The notes beneath the pieces were generated by a model. That model did not search any database and was not told where the DNA came from. It was given only the letters and a program-made list of their open reading frames with translations. A DNA stretch of 64,000 nt from Tolypothrix sp. PCC 7712 (lineage in GTDB: Bacteria; Cyanobacteriota; Cyanobacteriia; Cyanobacteriales; Nostocaceae). A program made the position numbers and the translations under genes. The stretch is from the NCBI RefSeq assembly GCF_025860405.1, contig NZ_CP063788.1:112707-176706 (forward strand), in the 5' to 3' direction. This document shows, one piece after another, positions 36,130 to 45,512 of the stretch (positions are counted from its first letter, which is position 1; each line of letters opens with the position of its first letter).

Positions 36130-37278
36130 ATGTCAAACCTGATAGTCAGTTTTGACCCTGGTGCTTCCTTGACCAAGATTGTTTACGAACTAGCAACTGA
36201 AGGCAAACCATGTTTGATGACAATGGAACCAGAGATGCTGAAGTTGCCTCAAAGTTCGATTGACGCTTATATGTCGAGTCGCAAGGGTCTTGAATCTCCT
36301 AAACCAGTAGATGAAGCCTGGGTGTCAAGTTCTGCAAATGGTGATACACAATGTACAGTAGTTGGATTCCTGGCACGGCAGTTTTCAGCATCTGCCAGAC
36401 TCGATAAGCTCAAGTACGAAACCTCAATTCACAAAGCCTTGGCGGTTATTGGTGCGATCGCTCAACACAACAAATTGCCTAACAGGTTTTCACTATCACT
36501 GACCTCACTACTGCCCTATGGTGAATATCAAAATCGTCAAGCATTTGAGCAACAATTGCAATCTGCACTCAAGGATTTTAGATTTCGGGGTCAAAGATTG
36601 CGGGTGAAGCTGGAGCGATTCGAGTGCTTACCCGAAGGTGCGGGATTGGCAATGATACGCCAACGCCAGAATGGTAAAGAATGGTTCAACGCCCAAACCA
36701 TCGCAGTGCTAATGTTCGGGCATCGCAATACCAGCCTTCTATTATTTGAACGGGGTAAGATGACGGCGGGTTACACCAATGGGCTGGGCTTTCACCAAAT
36801 GGTAAAGCGAGTAATTGAGCGCACATCTGGGCAGGATGCCACTGCTTTAACCTCTGCCATCTATGCAGCCGGTTCAGATATCACGACTGATAACCAAGCA
36901 ATTCGCACTCTGGTCAAAAGTAGAGAACCTAAAAATCTTGATTATGAATTGCAGATGATTGTTAATGCCATTGCTACTGCTAAAGCTGAGTATTGGTCTA
37001 GGCTTTACGATTGGCTGGAATCAACTTTACCTGCGGTGAACGAGGTGATTTTGAGTGGTGGCGCAGCATTGTACTTAGAGCAAGAGTTACAAGACTGCTT
37101 TCAAGAAATTTCAACTTATTGGGGAGCTGATTTACAGCAGCAGGTACAAGAAGTATTCAAGGATAAAAGTAATGATTATTGCCATACTTTCCGAGAGCAG
37201 GAAGCTTTGTCGTTTAGGTTGATTGATGCGTTTGGTTTGTTTATGCGGTTTAGAGCGCAAATCGAGAAGGTAGCATGA
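36130..37278 (+). CDS. parM: ParM/StbA-like actin-type plasmid segregation protein
   Basis: 382 aa. The actin-fold nucleotide-binding motifs are visible: phosphate 1 SFDPGASLTK near the N-terminus, FGHRNTSLLLFERGK (phosphate-2-like) in the middle, and EVILSGGAALYLEQEL (adenosine motif) near the C-terminus. Such proteins polymerise with ATP and push plasmid copies apart, coupled through ParR to the centromere. An 11-bp repeat centromere lies upstream, and the next gene overlaps its stop by 4 bases (ATGA). The sequence is divergent from enterobacterial ParM, as expected for cyanobacterial plasmids. It appears complete. Confidence 0.8.
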   Translation: MSNLIVSFDPGASLTKIVYELATEGKPCLMTMEPEMLKLPQSSIDAYMSSRKGLESPKPVDEAWVSSSANGDTQCTVVGFLARQFSASARLDKLKYETSIHKALAVIGAIAQHNKLPNRFSLSLTSLLPYGEYQNRQAFEQQLQSALKDFRFRGQRLRVKLERFECLPEGAGLAMIRQRQNGKEWFNAQTIAVLMFGHRNTSLLLFERGKMTAGYTNGLGFHQMVKRVIERTSGQDATALTSAIYAAGSDITTDNQAIRTLVKSREPKNLDYELQMIVNAIATAKAEYWSRLYDWLESTLPAVNEVILSGGAALYLEQELQDCFQEISTYWGADLQQQVQEVFKDKSNDYCHTFREQEALSFRLIDAFGLFMRFRAQIEKVA

Positions 37279-37847
37279 CTATGACTAATAATAAATTACG
37301 TGAAAATCATGACACTAATAGACAGCGCAAAATTTTTAGATTTTCTTACCATCCTTACTCAAATACGGTAGACGGGCAATTAATTGCATATTTGCAACAG
37401 GGAGATGAAGTGCGTTCTAGCAAAGAGATGGTATTACAGGCATTACGAATGTGCTGGTTGCCTTTAGCATACAAAGCACAAGCAGATACAGGTGTAGATA
37501 TTAGCGATCAAGAACTACGTCGGGTAGGGTTGATTTGTTGTCATGCCCTGGAACAACATTTGGCTTATTTGCGGATGGAACTAGGATTACCACATAAATC
37601 AAGTGATGTTTTGCCTATGCCTATAAGCACTATGACCAATCCTCAAACGCTTGCTACTATGTTCGGTCTAGATACAAGTAATTCTAGTCACAGTAATCCC
37701 GATCATAGTAGTAGCCAAAATAAAGGTAGTAGTAATAGCAATAACAATGGTAGCAGCAAGCCAAAACACAAATTTGATTCTGACTCCTTCATTCCTGGCG
37801 AGGGGTCTTTCTATGATGAAACAGACAATATGTTTGAGGATATTTAA
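37275..37847 (+). CDS. Putative ParR-like centromere-binding adaptor
   Basis: 190 aa, overlapping parM by 4 bases and so translationally coupled. The N-terminal part, RKIFRFSYHPYSNTVDGQLIAYLQQGDEVRSSKEMVLQALRMCWLPLAY, has a strand followed by helices as in ribbon-helix-helix DNA-binding proteins. The C-terminal part is a Ser/Asn-rich disordered linker (SSSQNKGSSNSNNNGSSK) ending in an acidic tail DETDNMFEDI. ParR adaptors have this order: DNA-binding N-terminus and a flexible C-terminus that contacts ParM. Family membership is inferred from position and layout, not from a diagnostic motif. Confidence 0.6.
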   Translation: MTMTNNKLRENHDTNRQRKIFRFSYHPYSNTVDGQLIAYLQQGDEVRSSKEMVLQALRMCWLPLAYKAQADTGVDISDQELRRVGLICCHALEQHLAYLRMELGLPHKSSDVLPMPISTMTNPQTLATMFGLDTSNSSHSNPDHSSSQNKGSSNSNNNGSSKPKHKFDSDSFIPGEGSFYDETDNMFEDI

Positions 37848-37892
37848 GTATTTATTAATGCACATTTAGTAAAATTGCCAAGGAGATTTCAG

Positions 37893-38663
37893 ATGGCAGC
37901 AATTCACTTCGTTGATGGTGAAAAAGGTGGAGTAGGCAAGTCATTATTTGCACGCGTTATGGTGCAATACTGTATTGATAATAAACTATCTTATGAGTTA
38001 GTAGAAGCAGACCAAAGTAATCCAGATGTGGGTGCATTTTACCCAAATAATCATAAAAAAGCAGTTTTTAGCGAATCAGAGCGTAAAGCTTATGATGCTG
38101 ATGAAATTTTTAATTTAGCACTCACAACTTCTGTAATTGTCAATTTGCCTGCTCAAGTCTACCCAGCAGTAACTGACTGGATTGAGCGTAATCAAATCCT
38201 AGAAATTACTGGAAAAAATAAGGTCAAAATATATAAATGGTTTGTTTGTAGTGGTGGATATGACAGTGTTCAATTATTTATTCAATCTCTAGAACGCTTT
38301 GAAAACAAGATTAAGCATATATTTGTACGCAATTGTGCTTTATGCGATGACTGGAAACACATAGATGGACGTAAGGATTTACAGGAATTAATCAAAGCTT
38401 ATAAAGTAGCTGTCATCAATTTTCCCAAGTTCAGCTATCGAGAGCGGGATATCCTTGATGCTAATCAGATAAATTTTTCTGCGGCTAGAGATTATGGAGA
38501 GTTAGGTGTATTGGGTAAGCAGCGATTACACAATTTTCTCAAAAAAGCTTTTGAGGAAATTGAGAAAGCTAAAATTTGGAATCTGACCGTAGCTTCAATT
38601 ACTTCCCCAACCGAAAAAGTTGATGATGCTAATGCCAACAGCAAAGTTGCTACCAAAAAGTAA
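37893..38663 (+). CDS. ParA/MinD-superfamily ATPase
   Basis: 256 aa from ATG 37893 (MAAIHFVDGEKGGVGKSLFARVM), chosen because AAGGAG stands 8 bases upstream; an earlier in-frame start has no such site. The deviant Walker A GEKGGVGKS is at residues 9-17, and YELVEADQSNPDVGAFYP gives the Walker A' Asp region. The rest is atypical for ParA, with NCALCDDWKHIDGRKDLQELIKAYKVAVINFPKFSYRERDILD. No ParB follows it, so it may serve conjugation (VirC1/MobD-like) or plasmid positioning together with the ParM operon just upstream. Confidence 0.7.
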   Translation: MAAIHFVDGEKGGVGKSLFARVMVQYCIDNKLSYELVEADQSNPDVGAFYPNNHKKAVFSESERKAYDADEIFNLALTTSVIVNLPAQVYPAVTDWIERNQILEITGKNKVKIYKWFVCSGGYDSVQLFIQSLERFENKIKHIFVRNCALCDDWKHIDGRKDLQELIKAYKVAVINFPKFSYRERDILDANQINFSAARDYGELGVLGKQRLHNFLKKAFEEIEKAKIWNLTVASITSPTEKVDDANANSKVATKK

Positions 38664-38744
38664 TCTAAATGACATCTCTGACCATGAAATTAGATTACCA
38701 AATGAGCTTGGGAAGGGGCGAATTAACTAAAAGTAAATACAAAT

Positions 38745-39527
38745 ATGAGTAAATCTCACACAGAAGAACTTGATTTAGATGATGAATTTTTGGATTCAGT
38801 CGCTGCTAGAGGTAAAGGACTGAGCCAAATTCCTTACCCAACTTTACTAGATTTAGCCATTCGAGGTAAAGATGATTCATTTAAAGCCAGGGTTTGGGAA
38901 ATAGTAGTTCAAACTGGAGTAGACCCTGACGACCCAGCATTTCTGATGATGATTGCTACTGGCAGGCTACAAGTGCTATTGGAAGACAATCCCAAAGAAA
39001 TGGAAGCAATGTTTGATCTGTGGCAGACACAGCTTTATGACCATCTCCAGACATATGAAAAAATAGCAGTAAAAGGACAGCAAAAAGCGATCGCTCAGGC
39101 AGTGACAGCATTAATCAGACGTACTGAATTTGAACGTGCTATTCATTCGGTTCCCTCTCTAATTGCTGCGGGAATATTGCTATTAATTGCAGCAGGAGTG
39201 GGTGGACTGGTAAGTTTAGCTGGAACGTCTTGGTATCAATCCAGTCATCTAGATCCTGCTGGGCCACGCCAACTTACACAAGTAGAAGCCGATGCTTTGG
39301 AATGGGCAACCAGTAATGAAGGTAAGTTTGCTCACAATCTAATGCAATGGAATCAAGATTTGCTGAGTCGTGACCAAAACGGTCAACTTGCTTGTGCAAA
39401 GGAAGCCAAGCGTTTGGGGGTAACACTCCAAATTGGAGCAAGTAGCAGAAAAGCCTCGTCCGGGTTCTGCACTTTATGGATATCACCTGCTAATCAGCGC
39501 CAGTTTGTATCTAAGCCCAAAAATTAA
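38745..39527 (+). CDS. Single-pass membrane protein of plasmid backbone, unknown function
   Basis: 260 aa. An acidic N-terminus (TEELDLDDEFLDSVAARGKGL) and a helical domain (FLMMIATGRLQVLLEDNPKEMEAMFDLWQTQL) are followed by one strong membrane segment, SVPSLIAAGILLLIAAGVGGLVSLAG (about residues 148-173), and a soluble C-terminus with two Cys. It may belong to a cyanobacterial family named DUF6753, which I cannot verify. It follows the ParA-like gene by about 80 bases on the same strand and may be part of the same transcription unit. No enzymatic motif is seen. Confidence 0.6.
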   Translation: MSKSHTEELDLDDEFLDSVAARGKGLSQIPYPTLLDLAIRGKDDSFKARVWEIVVQTGVDPDDPAFLMMIATGRLQVLLEDNPKEMEAMFDLWQTQLYDHLQTYEKIAVKGQQKAIAQAVTALIRRTEFERAIHSVPSLIAAGILLLIAAGVGGLVSLAGTSWYQSSHLDPAGPRQLTQVEADALEWATSNEGKFAHNLMQWNQDLLSRDQNGQLACAKEAKRLGVTLQIGASSRKASSGFCTLWISPANQRQFVSKPKN

Positions 39528-39818
39528 GGATTGTGAATTAAATAACCTACATAATCTCTTTCCTTTAAGGCTTTGGTATTGCCAAACCACTGTCCTAAAA
39601 TTTGGATCTTATTAAATCAACGTTCCTAACGGACTTTCAACTAAAAAAATATCCTATCCCTGTGGGACGCTAAGTGTAGCTTGCTTCCCCATAGGGGTAC
39701 GAATTTAGAACAGGGGTGGAAGACAGGAACAGTCTTGTTGAGTCCAGAAATTGGGATAATTGTTTTTTTGGCGTTCCCTTGTTTGTCAAGTTCTCAATCG
39801 TAGAGGAGGATTCAGCAG

Positions 39819-39962
39819 ATGTTTACCCGCAAAGTTAACTGGCTTTGGCTGCTGGTAATAGGAGGTACAGTTACAGCCTGTACCCGTTCTACTCCTGTAA
39901 ATCTTAGTGACAAGGATGAGAGGAATACAACTCAAGCACAAGCTGAAACTGTGCCTGATTAT
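39819..39962 (+). pseudogene. Lipoprotein gene truncated by IS copy 5
   Basis: 48 native codons, MFTRKVNWLWLLVIGGTVTACTRSTPVNLS..., preceded by GAGGAGG. They form a signal sequence with lipobox VTAC (Cys21), then a polar linker rich in Thr and Gln. After VPDY the frame runs into the IS and stops at 39992. The mature domain is lost, so the function cannot be told. The intergenic 39528-39818 before it holds nothing I recognise. Confidence 0.7.
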
Positions 39963-41173
39963 CCCTGTTTTGTCACTCTGGCAGTAGTATAATAAGGTAA
40001 AAATGCTAGAACCAAGACACAGAGCATGGTACAGCCCCGTCCAGCCGCACCAACAGTCAAATTTGTGGACGAATATTGCCAGTGGTATAAAAGTCTGTTT
40101 CCAGATGTTAGGAGTTTCGAGGCTTTTAAATATCTCCATGTAGGCTGCATTTCTGATCTAAAACGTAAAACATTGCCAGAAATAGCAAAAATCGTAGGAT
40201 TAGATAACCAGCAAGGGTTGCATCATTTTCTAACTACATCACCTTGGGATATAGAAAAGTTAAGAACCTTAAGGTTAGAGTTAATTTTACAAGTGCTAAA
40301 AGGTAGACCAATCATTTTAATTATTGATGAGACAGGGGATAAAAAGAAAGGGAGCAAGACAGATTATGTGAAACGGCAGTATATAGGAAATTTGGGAAAA
40401 ACAGATAATGGAATTGTGGCAGTGACAGTATATGGTGTTTTCTGTGGGATGACATTTCCATTACTGTTTGAAGTGTATAAACCCAGGGAAAGATTACAGG
40501 CAGGAGATAAGTACCGCACTAAACCAGAAATAGCAGCAATACTGATAAAAAAGCTACAATCAATGGGTTTTAAATTCAACTTAGTACTTGCAGATAGCTT
40601 ATATGGAGAGAGTGGTAAGAATTTCATATCTGTATTAGATGAACTAAACTTGAACTATATAGTAGCGATTCGGTCAAATCATTATGTAGAAATACTTCCA
40701 CGACAACATATTCAATATTTAAAGTGGCAGAAGTTTCAAAGGGTATTCTCTGACTTGAGTCGGGAAAATCGATTTATTAGAGAAATTATTCCGGGAAAAC
40801 GTGGAGAACTTAGATATTGGCAAATTACTACAGATCCAGAAAATTTGCCTGATAACACTACTTGGTATGTGATGAGTAAATATCCAGACATTACGCCAAG
40901 AGAAGTTGGAAATTTTTACGGTTTAAGAACTTGGGTCGAGTACGGGTTAAAACAAAGTAAGAATGAATTAGGTTGGTCAGATTTTCGCCTGACTCACTAC
41001 CCAGATATTGAGCGATGGTGGGAAATTATTTGCAGTGCTTATTTAATGGTTAGTCTGCATTCGGAGCAACTGTTTCAGTCTCCATCACAACGAGAGTCAA
41101 AATTTGTTTCACATCCTTGGTGGGATAATGGAAATGGCTGGAAGAACATTCTTAACAATCTTCGTTTGATTAT
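39963..41173 (+). mobile_element. IS701-type element, copy 5, right end deleted
   Basis: The left terminus is intact (CCCTGTTTTGTCACTCT after TTAT 39959-39962). The element stops at internal position 1211 of 1389, where copy 6 begins after TTAT (41170-41173). The last 178 bases of the element are absent from the other side of copy 6. Confidence 0.93.
40026..41173 (+). pseudogene. IS701-type transposase, C-terminus lost
   Basis: 382 codons identical to the intact copy 3 transposase up to NNLRLII, after which the frame enters copy 6 and stops at 41192 (PLLSL). It keeps all catalytic regions but lacks the last 54 residues, and its element lacks a right end, so it cannot move by itself. It could only act on the other copies if the truncated protein is stable. 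Confidence 0.93.
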
Positions 41174-42562
41174 CCCTCTTTTGTCACTCTAGGCAGAGGA
41201 AAAGTAGAAATCAGGGTGAATCAGGGATATAAAAATTGAACTGGTGAGGCTATAAATAATAGATTGAAGTTTAAAAAAACCCAAAGCTAATTGAGGAATA
41301 GGAAAAACCGTTAACCAGGGATATATCAGATTAAATAAAGTAAAAGGTTGAATAATCAAACGAAGATTGTTAAGAATGTTCTTCCAGCCATTTCCATTAT
41401 CCCACCAAGGATGTGAAACAAATTTTGACTCTCGTTGTGATGGAGACTGAAACAGTTGCTCCGAATGCAGACTAACCATTAAATAAGCACTGCAAATAAT
41501 TTCCCACCATCGCTCAATATCTGGGTAGTGAGTCAGGCGAAAATCTGACCAACCTAATTCATTCTTACTTTGTTTTAACCCGTACTCGACCCAAGTTCTT
41601 AAACCGTAAAAATTTCCAACTTCTCTTGGCGTAATGTCTGGATATTTACTCATCACATACCAAGTAGTGTTATCAGGCAAATTTTCTGGATCTGTAGTAA
41701 TTTGCCAATATCTAAGTTCTCCACGTTTTCCCGGAATAATTTCTCTAATAAATCGATTTTCCCGACTCAAGTCAGAGAATACCCTTTGAAACTTCTGCCA
41801 CTTTAAATATTGAATATGTTGTCGTGGAAGTATTTCTACATAATGATTTGACCGAATCGCTACTATATAGTTCAAGTTTAGTTCATCTAATACAGATATG
41901 AAATTCTTACCACTCTCTCCATATAAGCTATCTGCAAGTACTAAGTTGAATTTAAAACCCATTGATTGTAGCTTTTTTATCAGTATTGCTGCTATTTCTG
42001 GTTTAGTGCGGTACTTATCTCCTGCCTGTAATCTTTCCCTGGGTTTATACACTTCAAACAGTAATGGAAATGTCATCCCACAGAAAACACCATATACTGT
42101 CACTGCCACAATTCCATTATCTGTTTTTCCCAAATTTCCTATATACTGCCGTTTCACATAATCTGTCTTGCTCCCTTTCTTTTTATCCCCTGTCTCATCA
42201 ATAATTAAAATGATTGGTCTACCTTTTAGCACTTGTAAAATTAACTCTAACCTTAAGGTTCTTAACTTTTCTATATCCCAAGGTGATGTAGTTAGAAAAT
42301 GATGCAACCCTTGCTGGTTATCTAATCCTACGATTTTTGCTATTTCTGGCAATGTTTTACGTTTTAGATCAGAAATGCAGCCTACATGGAGATATTTAAA
42401 AGCCTCGAAACTCCTAACATCTGGAAACAGACTTTTATACCACTGGCAATATTCGTCCACAAATTTGACTGTTGGTGCGGCTGGACGGGGCTGTACCATG
42501 CTCTGTGTCTTGGTTCTAGCATTTTTACCTTATTATACTACTGCCAGAGTGACAAAACAGGG
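41174..42562 (-). mobile_element. IS701-type element, copy 6 (complete), inserted into copy 5
   Basis: 1389 bp in reverse orientation, ends CCCTCTTTTGTCACTCT (41174) and AGAGTGACAAAACAGGG (42562), with TTAT on both sides (41170-41173 and 42563-42566). It lies tail to tail with truncated copy 5. The right flank continues TCAA, also the sequence that follows TTAT at this point inside an intact element. Confidence 0.95.
41189..42499 (-). CDS. IS701-type DDE transposase (copy 6)
   Basis: A 436-aa transposase, same protein as copies 3 and 4, with all three catalytic regions present and no frame disruption. It may supply transposase for the defective copy 5 beside it. Confidence 0.95.
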   Translation of the reverse strand: MVQPRPAAPTVKFVDEYCQWYKSLFPDVRSFEAFKYLHVGCISDLKRKTLPEIAKIVGLDNQQGLHHFLTTSPWDIEKLRTLRLELILQVLKGRPIILIIDETGDKKKGSKTDYVKRQYIGNLGKTDNGIVAVTVYGVFCGMTFPLLFEVYKPRERLQAGDKYRTKPEIAAILIKKLQSMGFKFNLVLADSLYGESGKNFISVLDELNLNYIVAIRSNHYVEILPRQHIQYLKWQKFQRVFSDLSRENRFIREIIPGKRGELRYWQITTDPENLPDNTTWYVMSKYPDITPREVGNFYGLRTWVEYGLKQSKNELGWSDFRLTHYPDIERWWEIICSAYLMVSLHSEQLFQSPSQRESKFVSHPWWDNGNGWKNILNNLRLIIQPFTLFNLIYPWLTVFPIPQLALGFFKLQSIIYSLTSSIFISLIHPDFYFSSA

Positions 42563-42566
42563 TTAT

Positions 42567-42840
42567 TCAAGCCGTAAAGCTTGCGGGCATAATTCACCAG
42601 TTCTTTTAATGGTGTATTTACATAGTCCTTACGGAACTGGGAATTATGTTTGTCCCAATCAAACTCTTGTCCGTTAAATCTGGCTGCTGCTGCTAATTCT
42701 CTTCCTGATTCTTCCCGCAGTACTTCAATTACCATCAGGTGTACTTTCTCCTGATAAGTCATTACTCGTTCTAAAGCAGGAATATGCTTTTCAATTTTAC
42801 GTGAGGCTTTAGCAGTTTTGCGAGCGCTAATGTTAATCAT
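42567..42840 (-). pseudogene. Small basic plasmid protein, C-terminus cut by IS copy 6
   Basis: About 91 native codons from ATG 42840 (MINISARKTAKASRKIEKHIPALERVMTYQEKVHLMVIEVL), chosen because AAGGAG precedes it; an upstream in-frame start at 42897 lacks a ribosome-binding site. After VNYARKLYGLN the frame enters the IS (NPVLSLWQ, stop at 42538). The segment EFDWDKHNSQFRKDYVNTPLKELVNYARKLYG loosely resembles KFDWQKWNTKLFPKLFGQPDALKYAPEIVAIF of the next gene, so the two may be distantly related. The function is unknown. Confidence 0.55.
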
Positions 42841-43014
42841 GAGATTTACTCCTTCATATTTATATTTTTCTCCTAAAAACCGCATCGAAAGATGCAATTT
42901 ATCTTGTCTTATCTGACTGAATCAAGGAAAAAATAGCCATGTATTGTTTGAGGTAATACATGGCTATTTCAAGTTTTATTCTGTGAATTACTGAGAATAA
43001 ACCGAAATTATTTA

Positions 43015-43644
43015 TTAGTCTTCATCTTCTTCATCTAAATCTTCATCGAGTTCGTCATCTAAATCGTCAAGTTCTTCATCCAAGTCTTCGTCAAGTTCGT
43101 CATCTAAATCGTCAAGTTCTTCCTCTTCTTGTTCTTGGAAAGAATTACGACGTTCCAGAGATGCGCGGTTGAATTCCACTAAATCTGCTATTGCTTGCTC
43201 TGGATCAGTGCTAATAGTGTCATACAGCATACTCATGAAAATTGCCACTATTTCTGGTGCATATTTGAGTGCATCTGGTTGTCCAAACAATTTAGGAAAT
43301 AATTTTGTATTCCATTTCTGCCAATCAAACTTTTTGTTACCACCTTTCTTTTTCACTTGAGCAGCAATGTCAAGTCCGAGTTTTTCACGGGCTGCATGAC
43401 CGATTTTTGTGGAAACACGGGAATCTCGTAATTGTAATTTGACACCGTATTCCTTGAAGATTAGATTCCGCAATTCTTTCAACAAGGCTAATGCCTCTTC
43501 TTGTGGTGAAGCATTCGCTACCTTTGATTTAGTTGTAGCAGATGTACCATTAGTTTTGGCAGATGTTTTAGCATTAGCTCCGTTGCGATTGTTGTTATTG
43601 GTTGTAGCTTTAGCGATTCCTTCGGAGCGCTTTGCGTAAGCCAT
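43015..43644 (-). CDS. Plasmid protein with acidic repeat tail
   Basis: 209 aa from ATG 43644 (MAYAKRSEGIAKATTNNNN), chosen because AAAGGAAG lies upstream; an in-frame ATG at 43728 is less likely. An Asn/Thr/Lys-rich N-terminus (about 1-55) leads to a helical core with KEYGVKLQLRDSRVSTKIGHAAREKLG and FDWQKWNTKLFPKLFG, then a highly acidic tail made of LDDLDDELDEDLDEE repeated about twice (DNA repeat near 43020-43120). Basic start, folded core and acidic tail suggest a nucleic-acid or partner-binding protein. I do not recognise the family. Confidence 0.65.
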   Translation of the reverse strand: MAYAKRSEGIAKATTNNNNRNGANAKTSAKTNGTSATTKSKVANASPQEEALALLKELRNLIFKEYGVKLQLRDSRVSTKIGHAAREKLGLDIAAQVKKKGGNKKFDWQKWNTKLFPKLFGQPDALKYAPEIVAIFMSMLYDTISTDPEQAIADLVEFNRASLERRNSFQEQEEEELDDLDDELDEDLDEELDDLDDELDEDLDEEDED

Positions 43645-43891
43645 TTTACAGCTTCCTTTAATAAAGTGAATTTTTTTCACTTCCTTGCCGCAATCGCGGC
43701 TTTCACATCCATTTACTTCCAATTTCAAACCTATGCGGAGCAGTTTCTGAAATTAACACTGTGCTGGAGGCGATCGCTCTTTTTCATGTAAGAAATATAG
43801 CCAACCCGTTAGTGATAATTATCTGTTTGGCTAAAGCACCAGTAACAAATTTGCTCTAAAAGGGAAAAGTTCAGTAATTAAAATCAGGTTT

Positions 43892-45505
43892 ATGAAATTG
43901 ATAACAGACTGGCCTGCTCTGGCTGAGCAAAATACTGCAATTGTGGCTGTGGAGTATCATACGCCTGACAGAATGCAGATATTACAGCAATTTTACAATT
44001 GGGGTGAGGATCGTTCTTTGTCAGTCTTTGTCTGGAATCCTGGTTACTGTAGACTACAGCAATTAATTCGCCATCAAAGTCAGTACATCTTACAGTCAAC
44101 TGACAGGGGTAAAAAAGGGGACATTATTCAGTATCTTCTGGAGGAATATCAACCAGGCATTTATTTACTGGAGGGGGTGCTAAATGAGAGTGATGGTAGC
44201 AAAATCAGTCAAAAATGTAGCTATCAATTACTCAATGCCTATCATCAAGCTCTCTGGAGTAAACAACATCATTACTGGGTGTTATTGGAAACTTATGTTC
44301 AACTACCGCTAGAATTACAGCCTTTTATTCCCATATTGTCAAATCCACTTCCAGACAAAGAGCAGGTGCAGCTGGTTGTGCAGCAGTTTTGTGATACTTG
44401 GGTTGGGCGTAGCGATCATCGCCTTAAGAACTGTGCGGAATGCGATCGCTATTCAAGCCTAAAGACAACAGAAAAAACAGAAGCACTGCGATCGCTCTTT
44501 CGTGCCTGTCAGGGTTTACCCATAGGCGAGATAAATATGCTACTACAGCAATGTCTGGGTTTTGCAGCACAGCTTGAGGAAATCGCCCAATTAGTGCTAA
44601 AGCATAAAGTTAACAAATTGCGGGGACGAGGTTTAGAATACATTGCCCAACCGGATGTACCTTCAGCCGGGGGATTAGATTTACTAGAAAAAAGGTTGGA
44701 AACTATTACCTATCTACTTCAAACAGAAGCAGAGCAATATGGATTGAAGTTTCCCACTGGAATGCTGCTTTGGGGTCCACCGGGTACTGGTAAGAGTCTT
44801 TCTGCCAAGTTAGCAGCTAAGAAAATGGGATTGCCACTGTTAGCAGCTAATTGGGGTGTACTATTGAGTGCTTCTCATCCCGACAGAGCATTAAAGGAGT
44901 TTATTGCTTTGGTGACTTCCCTTGCTCCCTGTGTACTTTATTGGGATGACTTTGATAAAGGTTTTGCTGGCTGGGACTCCAATGCAGATGGAGGTATAGC
45001 ACGACGTTTATCTGCTGCTTTACTAACTTGGATGCAAGAGCATCAAGAGCCAGTTTATACAATTGCTACTGTCAACCGCTTAGAAATGCTACCTGCGGAA
45101 TTAGTGCGTCGTTTTGATGATATCTTTTTTATGGACTTACCCCATGAAGGGGCAAGATATGAAGTATTCAATTTACATTTAGCCAAGTATTTTCCAGCAT
45201 TTAGAAACAATAACTCTCCTTGGAGCGATGACCAATGGCATAAGTTGTTGGCAGAATATCGTATTTGCAGTCCAGCAGAGATTGGTAATGCAGTCCGTCG
45301 TTGTGCTGAAGAGGCTTTTTATCAAAGTAGACCTGGGGAAATTGAGTTTGAGGATCTGCTGAAACAGCGACAAGAATTTACACCAGCTATGGAGCGAGAG
45401 TCAGAACAGATACAGGCAATTCGCAATCAGGCTATTTATGCTAAACCAGTAGCTGGTCAGGATGTTTCTCGATTTGCTTATCAGCACCGGGAGTTATTTG
45501 GGTAA
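43892..45505 (+). CDS. Ycf46-like AAA+ ATPase
   Basis: 537 aa. The N-terminal about 230 residues form a domain beginning WPALAEQNTAIVAVEYHTPDRMQILQQF, typical of Ycf46-like proteins of cyanobacteria and plastids. The C-terminal AAA+ module has Walker A GPPGTGKS (near residue 292), Walker B CVLYWDDFDKGF (Asp-Asp variant), sensor 1 IATVNR, and arginine-finger region LVRRFDDIFF. It belongs with the AAA ATPases of the spastin/FtsH-like group; its plasmid function is unknown. It is convergent with the replication gene, their stops 7 bases apart. It appears complete. Confidence 0.85.
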   Translation: MKLITDWPALAEQNTAIVAVEYHTPDRMQILQQFYNWGEDRSLSVFVWNPGYCRLQQLIRHQSQYILQSTDRGKKGDIIQYLLEEYQPGIYLLEGVLNESDGSKISQKCSYQLLNAYHQALWSKQHHYWVLLETYVQLPLELQPFIPILSNPLPDKEQVQLVVQQFCDTWVGRSDHRLKNCAECDRYSSLKTTEKTEALRSLFRACQGLPIGEINMLLQQCLGFAAQLEEIAQLVLKHKVNKLRGRGLEYIAQPDVPSAGGLDLLEKRLETITYLLQTEAEQYGLKFPTGMLLWGPPGTGKSLSAKLAAKKMGLPLLAANWGVLLSASHPDRALKEFIALVTSLAPCVLYWDDFDKGFAGWDSNADGGIARRLSAALLTWMQEHQEPVYTIATVNRLEMLPAELVRRFDDIFFMDLPHEGARYEVFNLHLAKYFPAFRNNNSPWSDDQWHKLLAEYRICSPAEIGNAVRRCAEEAFYQSRPGEIEFEDLLKQRQEFTPAMERESEQIQAIRNQAIYAKPVAGQDVSRFAYQHRELFG

Positions 45506-45512
45506 GCCGAAT

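Noticed and set aside
37893..38663. Orphan ParA-like ATPase as part of a fourth complete partition system
   Set aside because: No ParB follows and the C-terminal half is atypical, so I counted only three modules.
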